From the NCBI GenBank assembly GCA_009698675.1, contig WLPT01000009.1, positions 1-57,088 of the forward strand: a stretch of 57,088 bases of DNA. Reading direction: 5' to 3'. A program made the position numbers and the translations under genes. Below, piece after piece: positions 36,065 through 45,909 of the stretch (its first letter is position 1; each line of letters begins with the position of its first letter). The notes beneath the pieces are model-generated. The model worked only from the letters and a program-made list of their open reading frames with translations, was not told the DNA's origin and ran no database searches. Source of the stretch: Actinomycetota bacterium. GTDB taxonomy: Bacteria; Actinomycetota; Actinomycetes; Nanopelagicales; Nanopelagicaceae.

Positions 36065-37267
36065 CTAGTCACTTGGGTTAAGGATAAGGATTTTCTCGGG
36101 CTTTCCGGCAAAATAACCCACCGCGCCTAATGCAATTCCAAGGAGTACGGGGAAAGTGAGTGCGATATTCCAATTCAAGGTGGCATCATAAATTGCACCG
36201 ACTATTCCAGGTGCAAAAGCGGCCATTAAATAGCCAACAGACTGCGCCATGATTGATAGTGATCGAGTCTCCCCCGCTTCAACGCTTCGAGTCACCGTCA
36301 ATAGAAGAGAAAGTGGGAAGCTAATTGAGAGACCAATATTGGCGATAAGCAGCCAGATGACAAGCCGCCAACCATTATCGAAGATGACGGCTATAAACGC
36401 TAATGAAATCATGATTCCAACAAGGGCTAAGAGTGCACGAAGGTTACTTAGTTTTGAGGAGTAGTGAGGGGCAACAATTCCAATCACCGATCCCAATAAT
36501 CCAGTTATTGAAACCATGAAACCGGCATTGCTAAGTGATAAACCTTTAGAAACTAATATCGTTGGTAGCCATGTAGCAGTGCCATAGAAAAGCATCGACT
36601 GCAAACCAAAGAAAATGGCGATACTCCATGCACCGGATTTGTGTAAGAGTTCTCGATGAAACTTTGCCGATATCTGCATATGCTCACCGGATGCGCTCTT
36701 AGAGTTTCGTACCAGCCACCAAATCGATGAAATGAATCCCAGTGCAATCCAGGGCACCATCGATAGCCGCCAACCCCATGAAGTTGCGCGCGCAAGGGGC
36801 ACTGCCACTGCAACTGAAGCTGCGGCAAATACACCCATAATCGTTATGTAAATGCCAGTGACTAAACCTGAATGATCGGATGTATTTTCTTTAACCCAAA
36901 CCGGTAACGAGAAATTCAAAACCGCAATTGCGATTCCCACCGTAAGGGAGGAGAGGAAAAGCATTGGAACATTCCCAATAGCGCGCAAGAATATCGCCGC
37001 AGTCAAGACAATTAGCGCAATGGAAATCACTCGATTGGTTCCACCAATTTTTCCCACCAACGGCATTAAGAATGCACTTCCTGCAAAACAAAGCACGGTC
37101 AATGAAGTTAAGAATGAAAGGAGAAAAGAGCTTAAGTGATACTCCTCTTTAAGAATTGGGATCAATGGACTCATAATCGTCAACCCAGCGCGCATGTTAA
37201 TTGCCGCAATGAAAATTGGTAGAGCTTTCCGGATTGCATCCCTATTACTTAACATCGCATCTGGCAC
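36065..37267 (-). CDS. MFS transporter, CynX/NimT-like
   Basis: 400 residues with 12 predicted membrane helices. The first helix sequence 'FIAAINMRAGLTIMSPLIPILKEEYHLSS' with the NxR motif resembles the cyanate/nitroimidazole (CynX/NimT) branch of MFS, which often exports or imports small anions. GTG 37267 is supported by TAGTCT 6 nt upstream; an internal ATG at 37260 shares the frame. Substrate unknown. It diverges from the SDR at 37388. Confidence 0.85.
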   Translation of the reverse strand: MPDAMLSNRDAIRKALPIFIAAINMRAGLTIMSPLIPILKEEYHLSSFLLSFLTSLTVLCFAGSAFLMPLVGKIGGTNRVISIALIVLTAAIFLRAIGNVPMLFLSSLTVGIAIAVLNFSLPVWVKENTSDHSGLVTGIYITIMGVFAAASVAVAVPLARATSWGWRLSMVPWIALGFISSIWWLVRNSKSASGEHMQISAKFHRELLHKSGAWSIAIFFGLQSMLFYGTATWLPTILVSKGLSLSNAGFMVSITGLLGSVIGIVAPHYSSKLSNLRALLALVGIMISLAFIAVIFDNGWRLVIWLLIANIGLSISFPLSLLLTVTRSVEAGETRSLSIMAQSVGYLMAAFAPGIVGAIYDATLNWNIALTFPVLLGIALGAVGYFAGKPEKILILNPSD

Positions 37268-37387
37268 TGGCCAAGACTACCTAGTAATGAAGGGAGCCTA
37301 TGTTCGAGTTTTAGATCAATCTCCCGAAAATCTCTTATAAAGTGAGTCAAATTACGCAGGAGCCACTCCCTTGGTTATTATGCCTGC

Positions 37388-38155
37388 ATGAGTAGAAACA
37401 TCCTTGTTACAGGTGGCTCCGGCGGAATTGGCCAAGCATTTGTCGATCGCTTCATTCAAAATGGTGACACGGTTTGGTTCACATATCTAAAGAGTTCTGA
37501 GAACCCCGACAAGATTATGAACCTCTACGCACCTGGTGCCGCACGAGCCTTTCAATTGGATTTAAGCGATTATGCCTCGGTCGAAGCTCTAGTAAGCCAG
37601 CTTCCTGGTACTCCCGATGTCCTCATTCACAACGCTGGCCTTGGCTCTAAAACCGTTGAATACATCTCCGATCTGCCTCATGAGCGCTCACAACTTCTAA
37701 TACAAGTAAATGCAATCGGAACGTTGTGGCTCAATGACCTCCTAATGCCTGCGATGATCGAACGGGGTACAGGCAAGATTATTCTCATCTCATCTGTCGG
37801 TGGAGGCATCACACAGTTTGCAGGCTTTAACTATGCAGATGGAATGTCGAAAGCGGCAATTGCCTTCCTGGGCCGAACTCTTGCTGCCGACTTAGTACAT
37901 ACAGGAGTTGAAGTATTTACAATCTGCCCCGGTGCTACCAATACCCCAATGTTTGCCGCAAGTACGTTAAATCATCTCAACGATTCTGAGAAAGAGCTCC
38001 TGGTTAAAGCACTTCCAAAATCACGGTTAATTGCGCCGCAAGAGATTGCCGAGCTTGGCTTTTTCTTATCGTCAGAGGCGGGAAAGATTTTGCATGGCGC
38101 TGTTCTAGATGCATCTATGGGCTTGGGCGTAAATCCAGGCTTACTGCAGAAGTAA
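37388..38155 (+). CDS. short-chain dehydrogenase/reductase
   Basis: 255 residues. The cofactor motif is TGGSGGIG (about 7-14); NAG is 'IHNAGLGS', the catalytic Ser is in ISSVGGG, and the Tyr-Lys pair in YADGMSKAA is spaced YxxxxxK rather than the canonical YxxxK, so the exact proton-relay Tyr should be checked. The C-terminus 'HGAVLDASMGLGVNPG' is typical. TATTAT is 6 nt upstream of the ATG (leaderless). It abuts the DinB gene stop. Confidence 0.82.
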   Translation: MSRNILVTGGSGGIGQAFVDRFIQNGDTVWFTYLKSSENPDKIMNLYAPGAARAFQLDLSDYASVEALVSQLPGTPDVLIHNAGLGSKTVEYISDLPHERSQLLIQVNAIGTLWLNDLLMPAMIERGTGKIILISSVGGGITQFAGFNYADGMSKAAIAFLGRTLAADLVHTGVEVFTICPGATNTPMFAASTLNHLNDSEKELLVKALPKSRLIAPQEIAELGFFLSSEAGKILHGAVLDASMGLGVNPGLLQK

Positions 38156-38605
38156 TTACAGTAAAGCTTTAAGTTGCTCAGTATGTGCTGCCATGTGGCT
38201 GCACGCTTTACCGATTAAGAATGAAACGCTTACATTGCCAGCCTCGGGGTGAATAGAAACTCTCTCCCATTGCTCAGATGTAATTGGAGTCAGCGCAACG
38301 AGCACCAACTTACCAACTGACTCGATGAGAGAGAGCGAAGTCGACCAATCTCGCCCTGCATAGTTGAGAACCGATGGATATGCATCCTCTTCAAATGGGA
38401 TGATTGAAGGCGCCTCGATGGTTAAGGCGTTGAAATAACGAATTGCAAAATGCATCTCTGCATCGGCAACATGGTGCAGAACATAGGCTGCCGACCACTC
38501 ATTATCAGCACCTGGAGCTTGGATGTTGGAGGCATTGAACTTTCTTGCTTGGACTAAGAAGGCTTCTAAGTTCGTGCCGTACTCGGCTAGTTTTTCATGG
38601 CTCAT
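38156..38605 (-). CDS. DinB-like four-helix-bundle protein (second copy)
   Basis: 149 residues, paralogous to the protein at 6340-6807 in outline. Candidate metal-binding His residues are in 'WSAAYVLHHVADAEMHFAIRYF' (about 47-68) and 'CSHMAAHTEQLKAL' at the C-terminus. The family includes thiol-dependent transferases and hydrolases. The -10 TAGGAT lies exactly 6 nt before the ATG. It stands alone; its stop is adjacent to the SDR stop. Substrate unknown. Confidence 0.75.
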   Translation of the reverse strand: MSHEKLAEYGTNLEAFLVQARKFNASNIQAPGADNEWSAAYVLHHVADAEMHFAIRYFNALTIEAPSIIPFEEDAYPSVLNYAGRDWSTSLSLIESVGKLVLVALTPITSEQWERVSIHPEAGNVSVSFLIGKACSHMAAHTEQLKALL

Positions 38606-38675
38606 GGATAAATCCTACTTGATTATTGTGGGCATTTTCTTTCAATCTAACTAATCTGACTGTGTCAAGGGGATT

Positions 38676-40622
38676 CTAGACATCCAAAGCACTTGAGAAT
38701 TGGCTTGCATAGAGATCAAAGTAGAACCCCTTGCTCGCCATTAAATCTTCATGGCGACCTTGCTCAATGATTGTGCCTTTGTCCATCACCAAAATCGTAT
38801 CGGCATCGCGGATTGTTGATAGACGGTGGGCGATAACAAAACTAGTACGTCCATCACGCAACTTGGCCATCGCATGTTGAACCATGACTTCTGTTCGCGT
38901 ATCAACTGAAGATGTTGCCTCATCCAAAATTAGAATTGCAGGATCGGCTATAAATGCACGGGCAATAGTTATCAATTGACGCTCACCATTAGAAACCGAT
39001 GAATTGTCATCTGAAACCATTGACTCATATCCATCGGCGAGAGAGCGCATAAAGTGGTCGATATTTGCCGCTTTAGCTGCCTCGAGAACTTTTCCATTAC
39101 TTGGATCTTGACTGCCAAAGGCGATATTTTCCCGCATCGTTCCGTCGAAGAGCCATGTATCTTGCAGCACCATACCAAACTGACGGCGCAGATCATCGCG
39201 CGTCAATGATCGAATATCGATTCCATCCAAAGTGATTCGCCCCGAGTTCACTTCATAGAAGCGCATAATCAAATTGACCAAAGTCGTCTTGCCGGCACCA
39301 GTTGGTCCAACTATGGCTATCGTCTGGCCCGGTTTAACAGTCAGATTTAATCCTTCAATCAGTGGCTTATCGACCTCGTAGCTAAAGTAGACATTTTCGA
39401 ATCTGACCTCTCCAACTGCTCGCGCAATTTCAATTGCATCAACCGTTTCAGACTCTTCTTCGGTTGCATCTAGAAATTCGAAGAGACGTTCGGCCGATGC
39501 AACTCCTGATTGAACGCTGTTCATTAAGCCAGCAATTTGCGCCAGAGGCATGGCAAACTGTCGCGAATATTGAATAAATGCTTGAACATCTCCAAGTGAC
39601 ATTGAGCCTGTTGCGACGCGATATCCGCCAAGAACTGCAATACCTACGTAAATTAGGTTCGAAACTAACTGCGTCGTAGGTTGAATAATGCTGGACATGA
39701 ATTGTGCTTTGAAACTCGAATCGCGTAATTTGGAGTTGAGATCACCAAACTCTTCGATCGCGCTTTCACGTCGACCAAAGACTTTAACTAATGAATGACC
39801 TGTGTGCATCTCTTCTACATGACCATTGAGCTTGCCTGTCCAATCCCACTGTGCAACGAACTCTCGTTGTGAGCGTTTAGCAATCCGAACTGAGAGAAAG
39901 ATACTTACTGGTATTGCAATCAGAGAGATAAGAGCAAGCTCCCAGCTAATCCATATCATCATAACAAGAACGGAGATAATCGTTAAAAGCGAGTTAAGGA
40001 TTTGTGATAATCCCTGTTGCAAAGAGTTAGCAATGTTGTCGATGTCATTTGTTACACGGCTCAATAAATCGCCTCGTGATTGGGTATCAAAATAGCTTAG
40101 TGGTAGACGTCCAATCTTTTCCTCGGCCATTCTGCGAAGCCTAAACACTGATCGTTGAGTCACTCCAGCCATTAGGTAGGCTTGAATCCACATAAGAAGC
40201 GAAGCAACCAAATAGATAGCTATCGCTAACATCAAGATTCGTGCAACTTGGCCAAAATCAATTCCTACTCCCGGAACAACCGAACTCTTGTTCAACATAT
40301 CGGCTAAACGGTCCTGTCCCTGCGCACGTAAACCTGCGACGGCCCTCTCCTTTGAAATTCCAGCAGGCAAGCGCCTTCCAAGAAAACCGTAGAAAATATA
40401 GTTAGTGGCGCGGCCCAGAATCCTTGGACCAAAAGAGCCAATCACAACGCTTATCGTTATAAGAGTTAGAACTAGTGAAAGAGTTTTTCGCTCCGGTCCA
40501 AGTTCGCCCAGTAAGCGCTTAAGTGATGCTTTGAAGTTCTTAGTTTTTGCAGGAGGTGCCCCAAACATCCCCGCCATTGGCCCACCTCGTGGACCGGCGG
40601 CTCCTGGACGTGCAGCACTCAT
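38676..40622 (-). CDS. ABC exporter subunit, catalytic half
   Basis: 648 residues, half-size type IV exporter: six membrane helices (about 45-390) then an ATPase domain with Walker A GPTGAGKTT, signature VSNGERQL (NGERQ in place of SGGQ) and Walker B LILDEATSSVD with the catalytic Glu intact. The N-terminus is a Gly/Pro/Ala-rich tail. A membrane-domain insertion near 80-120 ('GRRLPAGISKERAVAGLRAQGQDR') is typical of TM287/288-type heterodimers. It overlaps its partner gene by 4 nt. Likely exports drugs or lipids. Confidence 0.92.
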   Translation of the reverse strand: MSAARPGAAGPRGGPMAGMFGAPPAKTKNFKASLKRLLGELGPERKTLSLVLTLITISVVIGSFGPRILGRATNYIFYGFLGRRLPAGISKERAVAGLRAQGQDRLADMLNKSSVVPGVGIDFGQVARILMLAIAIYLVASLLMWIQAYLMAGVTQRSVFRLRRMAEEKIGRLPLSYFDTQSRGDLLSRVTNDIDNIANSLQQGLSQILNSLLTIISVLVMMIWISWELALISLIAIPVSIFLSVRIAKRSQREFVAQWDWTGKLNGHVEEMHTGHSLVKVFGRRESAIEEFGDLNSKLRDSSFKAQFMSSIIQPTTQLVSNLIYVGIAVLGGYRVATGSMSLGDVQAFIQYSRQFAMPLAQIAGLMNSVQSGVASAERLFEFLDATEEESETVDAIEIARAVGEVRFENVYFSYEVDKPLIEGLNLTVKPGQTIAIVGPTGAGKTTLVNLIMRFYEVNSGRITLDGIDIRSLTRDDLRRQFGMVLQDTWLFDGTMRENIAFGSQDPSNGKVLEAAKAANIDHFMRSLADGYESMVSDDNSSVSNGERQLITIARAFIADPAILILDEATSSVDTRTEVMVQHAMAKLRDGRTSFVIAHRLSTIRDADTILVMDKGTIIEQGRHEDLMASKGFYFDLYASQFSSALDV

Positions 40623-42352
40623 GCCGCCTCCTCTGGACTTAACTGGGAAAGAACTATCTCCTTGTATGTTTCACAGCTCTGCATAAGATCTTGATGTCTG
40701 CCAATTCCTACAATCGAGCCTTGATCCAAAACGATAATCTGATCTGCGTTTAAAATTGTGGTGACGCGTTGAGCAACAACGATGAGCGTAGAATCTTTAG
40801 CTGATTCCTCTAAAGCCGCGCGCAAATTTGCATCCGTAGTGAAATCTAGCGCTGAAAAACTATCATCCAAAATATATATAGAGGGCTTCTTGGTTATTGC
40901 TCGCGCAATTGCTAAGCGCTGACGTTGACCACCAGAAAAATTAGTACCGCCTTGTGCAACGGGTGCCTCTAATTTATCGCTGAGATCCTCTACAAATTCC
41001 CTGGCTTGGGCGGTTGCAAGTGCCTTCCACATATCCTCATCACTTGCATTTTCATCCCCGTACCGCAAGTTTGAAGCAATAGTGCCGCCAAAAAGAAATG
41101 CTCGCTGAGGCACCAATCCAATATTTTTCCAGACAGATTCCAAACCTTGATCTCGCAGATTAACTCCATCGATGAGAATCTCTCCAGCGGTCGGATCAAT
41201 AAAACGTGGAATTAAATTAACCAGAGTTGATTTACCACTTCCCGTGCTTCCTACAATCGCAGTGAACTGACCTGGATTTGCAGTAAAAGTGATTCCGTCG
41301 AGAACCGGATGCTCGGCACCGGGATATCTAAATTCAACGTCCTTGAATTCAATCCGGCCAGTGTTCGTAAGTGGTCTCTGCGGCGTGGCTGTTTCCATTA
41401 CCGAAGATTGGGTTAGTAAAACCTCTTGAATACGTTCGGCACTTGCTGCCGCTCTTGGAATCATGAGTGACATCATCACGGCCATCATGACACTTGAAAG
41501 AATCTGCATAATATAGGCAAGAAAGGCGGTCAGATTGCCGATCTGCATTTCGCCCGTATCGACAAGCTTTCCACCGAACCAAATTACGGCAACGCTTGTT
41601 AGGTTGAGAATTAACATTAAGACAGGAAACATCACTGCAAAGGTTCTCGTCACGCTAAGCGTAGTATTCATTAAATCTTCACTGGCTTCTGCGAAACGTT
41701 TCTCTTCAAATCTGGTTTTAACGAAGGCGCGAATTACACGAATTCCGCTTATCTGCTCGCGTAGAACTAAGTTAATTCGATCGATTTTGACCTGCATGAT
41801 CCTAAATAACGGAACGATTCTTCTCAATAGCACCCAAATAAGAAGTGACATCAATGGGATAACAACTAATAGAAGTAAAGACAGGTGCGCATCGGTCTTA
41901 ACGGCCATAATTGAAGCGCCGACTCCGGTTATCGGGGCGCTTAGCATCATCGTCAATCCCATAAACAAGACCATCTGAACTTGCTGTACATCATTTGTAT
42001 TTCGTGTAATTAACGACGGGGCACCAAACTTATTGAGCTCGCGAGTAGAAAACCTCTCAACCGATGCAAATACCGCACTGCGAAGATCTGCGCCGAAAGC
42101 CATAGAAACTTTGGCACTTAAATAGGCTAAGAGAATTGAGGCACCCATAACCAGTGCTGACGATGCCAGCATAACAAGGCCGATTTTCCAGATATATGAA
42201 ATATCGCCCTTGGCTACTCCGTTGTTAATCAAGTCGGCGTTGAGATTCGGGAGATAAAGATTTGCGATTGATTGAACGAGAAGCAGGATTGAGATAGCGC
42301 CCACTTGATAGCGGTATGGCTGTAAGAAATCTTTAAGTAACTTTGTTAACAA
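40619..42352 (-). CDS. ABC exporter subunit, degenerate half
   Basis: 577 residues, half-size exporter. Walker A is GSTGSGKST, the signature is canonical FSGGQRQRLAIARAI, but the residue after Walker B is Asp (YILDDSFSALD) instead of the catalytic Glu. With the next gene this predicts the asymmetric ATPase sites of heterodimeric exporters such as BmrCD or TM287/288. The start is TTG 42352 with AGGA upstream. The gene precedes its partner. Confidence 0.92.
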   Translation of the reverse strand: MLTKLLKDFLQPYRYQVGAISILLLVQSIANLYLPNLNADLINNGVAKGDISYIWKIGLVMLASSALVMGASILLAYLSAKVSMAFGADLRSAVFASVERFSTRELNKFGAPSLITRNTNDVQQVQMVLFMGLTMMLSAPITGVGASIMAVKTDAHLSLLLLVVIPLMSLLIWVLLRRIVPLFRIMQVKIDRINLVLREQISGIRVIRAFVKTRFEEKRFAEASEDLMNTTLSVTRTFAVMFPVLMLILNLTSVAVIWFGGKLVDTGEMQIGNLTAFLAYIMQILSSVMMAVMMSLMIPRAAASAERIQEVLLTQSSVMETATPQRPLTNTGRIEFKDVEFRYPGAEHPVLDGITFTANPGQFTAIVGSTGSGKSTLVNLIPRFIDPTAGEILIDGVNLRDQGLESVWKNIGLVPQRAFLFGGTIASNLRYGDENASDEDMWKALATAQAREFVEDLSDKLEAPVAQGGTNFSGGQRQRLAIARAITKKPSIYILDDSFSALDFTTDANLRAALEESAKDSTLIVVAQRVTTILNADQIIVLDQGSIVGIGRHQDLMQSCETYKEIVLSQLSPEEAA

Positions 42353-42407
42353 TTAACTTCCTAACTCTGGCTTGAGCAAATGCCATATAACCATTGCTAA
42401 CAAGGAA

Positions 42408-43040
42408 TTAAACTTTCTGACTCCATGCGGTGTTGAGAGTTTCAATGAAATACTCGAGTGGTTGGGCCCCTGATATGGCGTACTTCATATCTACAATAAA
42501 GAAGGGAACTCCCGTTGCTCCTAACTGCGAAGCCAACTGCCTATCTGCGATAACTTCATCCTTAAATCGATCTGATTCCAGAATTTTCATGACTTCGACC
42601 TCTGCAAGGCCTATTGATGTAGCTATAGTGCAGAGATCTTGGTGAGAAAATACGGGTATTGAGTTTTCGAAATAACCAGAGTACATAGCCTCTAAAAGTT
42701 GATCTTGTTTGCCAATCGTTGCCGCCCATAAAAGCAATCGATGAGCATCAAATGTGTTGCCCGACAGGGTTTCATCCAGGTCATAGCAAAGGCCCTCACC
42801 ATCTGCCACAGCGCAAACATTGGCCTGCATCGCCTTCACATCTTGAGGTGAAACCCGATATTTATCTGCCAATAGCTCTTTCGTGGGCATGGTTTCTTTA
42901 GCATCGGGCTGTAGTTCAAAAGCTCGGTGGCGAACTACGACCTCTTCTTTATGATCAAACTGTGACAGCGCCTTTTCTAGCCGACGCTTTCCAATGAAAC
43001 ACCATGGACAGACAACATCAGACCAGACATCAATAATCAT
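42408..43040 (-). CDS. DsbA-family (FrnE-like) oxidoreductase
   Basis: 210 residues, thioredoxin fold with a helical insert. The active site CPWC is at residues 11-14 (DVVCPWCFIGKRRLEKAL), the FrnE/2-hydroxychromene isomerase-like pattern, and the cis-Pro is in GVPFFIVDMKYAISGAQP. There is no signal peptide, so it is cytoplasmic; related proteins act in oxidative or thiol stress. It overlaps the GNAT gene by 4 nt and is probably translated from the same message. Confidence 0.9.
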   Translation of the reverse strand: MIIDVWSDVVCPWCFIGKRRLEKALSQFDHKEEVVVRHRAFELQPDAKETMPTKELLADKYRVSPQDVKAMQANVCAVADGEGLCYDLDETLSGNTFDAHRLLLWAATIGKQDQLLEAMYSGYFENSIPVFSHQDLCTIATSIGLAEVEVMKILESDRFKDEVIADRQLASQLGATGVPFFIVDMKYAISGAQPLEYFIETLNTAWSQKV

Positions 43041-43537
43041 TTAGCAACACTATCTCGAACCATGTGAATATAAAAACGGCCGGAATGACGTTGGCTTTCC
43101 TGCTTATGACCAGCATCGATAAAGCCAAGTGCATTGTATGCAGCGATTGCACTGTAATTATCGGCCCAGACGCCAAGGCCCTGACGCTGCCATCCTTTCC
43201 CTACTGCATGCTCATCCACGTATTTAAATAGAGAACGAAATGAACCCCTGCCGCGGTATTGCGGATTACTCCAACATCCGCCAATCCAACATGTTGCGCC
43301 ATGATCGCCATCTAAAACCTGTACCGACATCAGAGCGATATCGACTCCATCAATCGATGCGAGTAGATAATCCAAAGTTGTACATTTGTTTCGCCATTGT
43401 TCTTCATCGAACGCACTCTCAACCTCGAGTTGGCCACCGAATGCATTAGGACTCTCCCTTAAGGAGTCAAGACGAATCTTTCGTAACCGCTGCCACTGCT
43501 CACCTGTCAGCAGCTCAACACTGATATTCGAACTCAT
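43037..43537 (-). CDS. GNAT family N-acetyltransferase
   Basis: 166 residues. The acetyl-CoA segment is 'NPQYRGRGSFRSLFKYVDEHA' (R-G-x-G type with S-F in place of the usual G-x), followed by 'LGVWADNYSAIAAYNALGFIDAG', the GNAT motif B. I set the start at ATG 43537 because the longer frame overlaps the divergent TipAS start. Substrate unknown; the neighbourhood suggests modification of a toxic small molecule. Confidence 0.83.
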   Translation of the reverse strand: MSSNISVELLTGEQWQRLRKIRLDSLRESPNAFGGQLEVESAFDEEQWRNKCTTLDYLLASIDGVDIALMSVQVLDGDHGATCWIGGCWSNPQYRGRGSFRSLFKYVDEHAVGKGWQRQGLGVWADNYSAIAAYNALGFIDAGHKQESQRHSGRFYIHMVRDSVAK

Positions 43538-43553
43538 AGATAGATTCTGCCCT

Positions 43554-43973
43554 ATGGAAACGAAATCATGTGAAGAGAAATTCAAATATTCCCCGCTATA
43601 TACTTGGCACGTGGATGGATATGAGAAGGAAGTTCAGGAGCGTTGGGGCCAGAGTGATGCCTACCGCGAATCTACAGCGAAAACATCCAAATACTCTCAT
43701 GCAGATTTCGCTTTAGCTAAAATCGACCAAGAGGCTGCGACCGAGTTATTTGTATATGCCTTTGGCAACTCTTTGGAGGTTGACTCACTCGAAGCCCAAG
43801 CCGCAGTGGCGGCCCACCGCGCAGCTATTTCTAAATGGTTCTATGACTGCTCAGTTCAGATGCAGAAAAACTTAGCGATCATGTATGTCACCGATGAGCG
43901 TTTCAAGAGGTATTACGACGATCGCGCACGAGGTTTAGCGCAGTATGTCCACAATGCAATCATGGCTCAATAA
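43554..43973 (+). CDS. TipAS-domain antibiotic-binding protein
   Basis: 139 residues that match the TipAS ligand domain without the MerR DNA-binding half: 'YEKEVQERWGQSDAYRESTAKTSKYSHADFALA...AQAAVAAHRAAISKWFYDCSVQMQKNLAIMYVTDERFKRYYDDRARGLAQYVHNAI'. Such stand-alone domains sequester thiopeptides or albicidin-like compounds. I chose ATG 43554 because the domain starts there and TAGATT is 7 nt upstream; the longer frame runs through the divergent GNAT gene. Confidence 0.85.
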   Translation: METKSCEEKFKYSPLYTWHVDGYEKEVQERWGQSDAYRESTAKTSKYSHADFALAKIDQEAATELFVYAFGNSLEVDSLEAQAAVAAHRAAISKWFYDCSVQMQKNLAIMYVTDERFKRYYDDRARGLAQYVHNAIMAQ

Positions 43974-43982
43974 ATAGCACTC

Positions 43983-44564
43983 TTAGAAATCGTTAAGACC
44001 CTCCCCTTTTAGAATCTTTGGGGCGCAGCGTTGAACTCGTGCCTCTAAAGTCTTCGCCTGTTTTGCAGCTACAAAGTGGAGGACATAACCGTGCCGCCTA
44101 CCCGGAGTGAGCCTATTAAAGGCAACAGATAGGCCAGGAATCCTCTTTAATGCCACCAGAACCTCTTTCGGGGTTTCAAACTCTGCAGCCTTCTTGAACT
44201 CTACCTTTGAACCGGACTCTTCAACTTCAATCGCCTGCGCAATGTAGCCCTTGATGAGCCTTTCCTTTGCAACAATCTCTTGAACATTCGTAAATCGCAG
44301 CTGGCGCCCCGATTGGACATTCTCTGTCTGTTGAATGAGTAAGCCCTTGGGATCTTTCAACAGCGCACCTTTGAAGAAAGCTATTGCGCAGTAATTCTTA
44401 AAGCCGTGAAGCAAAATAACATTTGCATTATTTAAGGTATAACAAGGATGGCCCCACTTCAAATCTTCGGTTAGCCCTGAGTCAAGAGCGATGGCTCGTA
44501 AAGCTTCAAACTCGGCTCGCCATTTCGTAACATTCTTTAAGTAGATATCAACCTTGCGATTCAT
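43983..44564 (-). CDS. DUF1801/YdeI-family protein
   Basis: 193 residues. The DUF1801 segment 'WRAEFEALRAIALDSGLTEDLKWGHPCYTLNNANVILLHGFKNYCAIAFFKGALL' (about 15-70) is followed by an OmdA-like C-terminal region ('FETPKEVLVALKRIPGLSVAFNRLTPGRRHGYVLHFVAAKQAKTLEARVQRCAPKILKG'), the two-part layout of YdeI. Roles suggested for relatives include iron chaperoning and cationic peptide tolerance; neither is shown. ATG 44564 is preferred over 44582 because TAAACT lies 7 nt upstream. Confidence 0.85.
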   Translation of the reverse strand: MNRKVDIYLKNVTKWRAEFEALRAIALDSGLTEDLKWGHPCYTLNNANVILLHGFKNYCAIAFFKGALLKDPKGLLIQQTENVQSGRQLRFTNVQEIVAKERLIKGYIAQAIEVEESGSKVEFKKAAEFETPKEVLVALKRIPGLSVAFNRLTPGRRHGYVLHFVAAKQAKTLEARVQRCAPKILKGEGLNDF

Positions 44565-44595
44565 AATGGTTAGTTTACCCAAACTATTGTGAGAA

Positions 44596-45828
44596 CTATA
44601 GAGAGTTGAGTTTTTTCACAAAGTGGAAAAAGGGAATCGGTATTAATACCCCAGCTGCCATTAAAACCACCCACAGCTGCTCAAGATGTGCACCGATCAG
44701 AACTCCAGCCATTGCTGGCCCTACGATTCCGGAAAAGCCCCACTGCAAACTGATTAAGGCGCTAGCTCGGCCACGGATATGTTCGGGAGTTAACTCTTGA
44801 AGTAGCGCGGGACTTGTAGGCGCATGAACCATCTCGCCGAATGCGAAAATAAACTGACTAACACATAGTGCCACTCCGCTGACGAAAATCGGCAGGTAGG
44901 GTGAAATTCCTACGGCCAACCATGAGATCGCCCAAATTACTCCGACCGAGATGAGGGCTGTGTATTTTGAATATCGCTCGAGCGCTTTCAATACAAGCGG
45001 CTGAAATATAACTATCGAAATTGTATTAACTCCAAAAATAACGCCTAACCATTTCGGTGATAAGCCAAGAAACTGTGTGGCATATACAGGAATTCCCGAC
45101 TGGAGCGGACCGTATCCAAATGTTAAAAGGATGACACCTGCGAAGGTAAGAACCGTTAAATCTTTACGCGAAAAAAGCTCACGATAACTTCCAGATTTAG
45201 GTTCATGTGCCTTTGCGATGTACTTACCGGCATGAGGAGTTTGAAGCCCAAGAACTATAAAGAGAAATAGCAGATATGTCAGACCATCTACCCAGTACAT
45301 GATTTGAAATGAGAGTACCGAGTGTTCGCGAATGATTAACGATGAGAGCAATCCACCAATTCCAAGACCTAAATTAAGCAGCATGAAGTTGAATCCAAAA
45401 ATCTTTGACCGATCTTCCTCAGGAGTCACACGCGTCAAAATCACCATCTGTGCTGGCCAGATACATTGACCGCCCAATGAGAATAGCGTCATTGAAAAAA
45501 ATGCTTGCGCGTGGGTTGTAACTAGTGAAAATGAGAAGGCAGACAAAGACGCGATAATCAATCCAGGAATAATTACTTTCTTCGGGCCGATCCGATCGAC
45601 GAGTGCTCCCAGCGGACCGGTGCCGACAATCCCAGTAAAAGCACCCCAGGCCATGAGCAGTCCACCAAAAGTTGTAGTAAAGCCACGTATGTCATGCAGA
45701 TAGACCATCAATAACGAGAGCGTCATCCCACCCCCGATTGCATTCAGGGATATGCCCGTGATTATTCGCCGCGAGTGCGGATTGAGTATCGATGTGAACT
45801 CTTTAAAGGGCGCGAATTTGGAGGCCAT
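44596..45828 (-). CDS. MFS transporter, drug-efflux-like
   Basis: 410 residues, 12 predicted membrane helices. The MFS motif after helix 2, 'GALVDRIGPKKVIIPG', and 'LTPEHIRGRASALISLQWGFSGIVGPAMAG' in the second half resemble multidrug efflux MFS. TAGACT is exactly 6 nt before the ATG (leaderless). It is a single gene; substrate unknown. Confidence 0.87.
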   Translation of the reverse strand: MASKFAPFKEFTSILNPHSRRIITGISLNAIGGGMTLSLLMVYLHDIRGFTTTFGGLLMAWGAFTGIVGTGPLGALVDRIGPKKVIIPGLIIASLSAFSFSLVTTHAQAFFSMTLFSLGGQCIWPAQMVILTRVTPEEDRSKIFGFNFMLLNLGLGIGGLLSSLIIREHSVLSFQIMYWVDGLTYLLFLFIVLGLQTPHAGKYIAKAHEPKSGSYRELFSRKDLTVLTFAGVILLTFGYGPLQSGIPVYATQFLGLSPKWLGVIFGVNTISIVIFQPLVLKALERYSKYTALISVGVIWAISWLAVGISPYLPIFVSGVALCVSQFIFAFGEMVHAPTSPALLQELTPEHIRGRASALISLQWGFSGIVGPAMAGVLIGAHLEQLWVVLMAAGVLIPIPFFHFVKKLNSL

Positions 45829-45909
45829 TGCGCAAGTCTAGTCAAAGGCGGTGGCTGGAATTGATCGGTTTTAAAGCTCAATTACTTGCAGAAAAGAGGT
45901 AATACGCAC

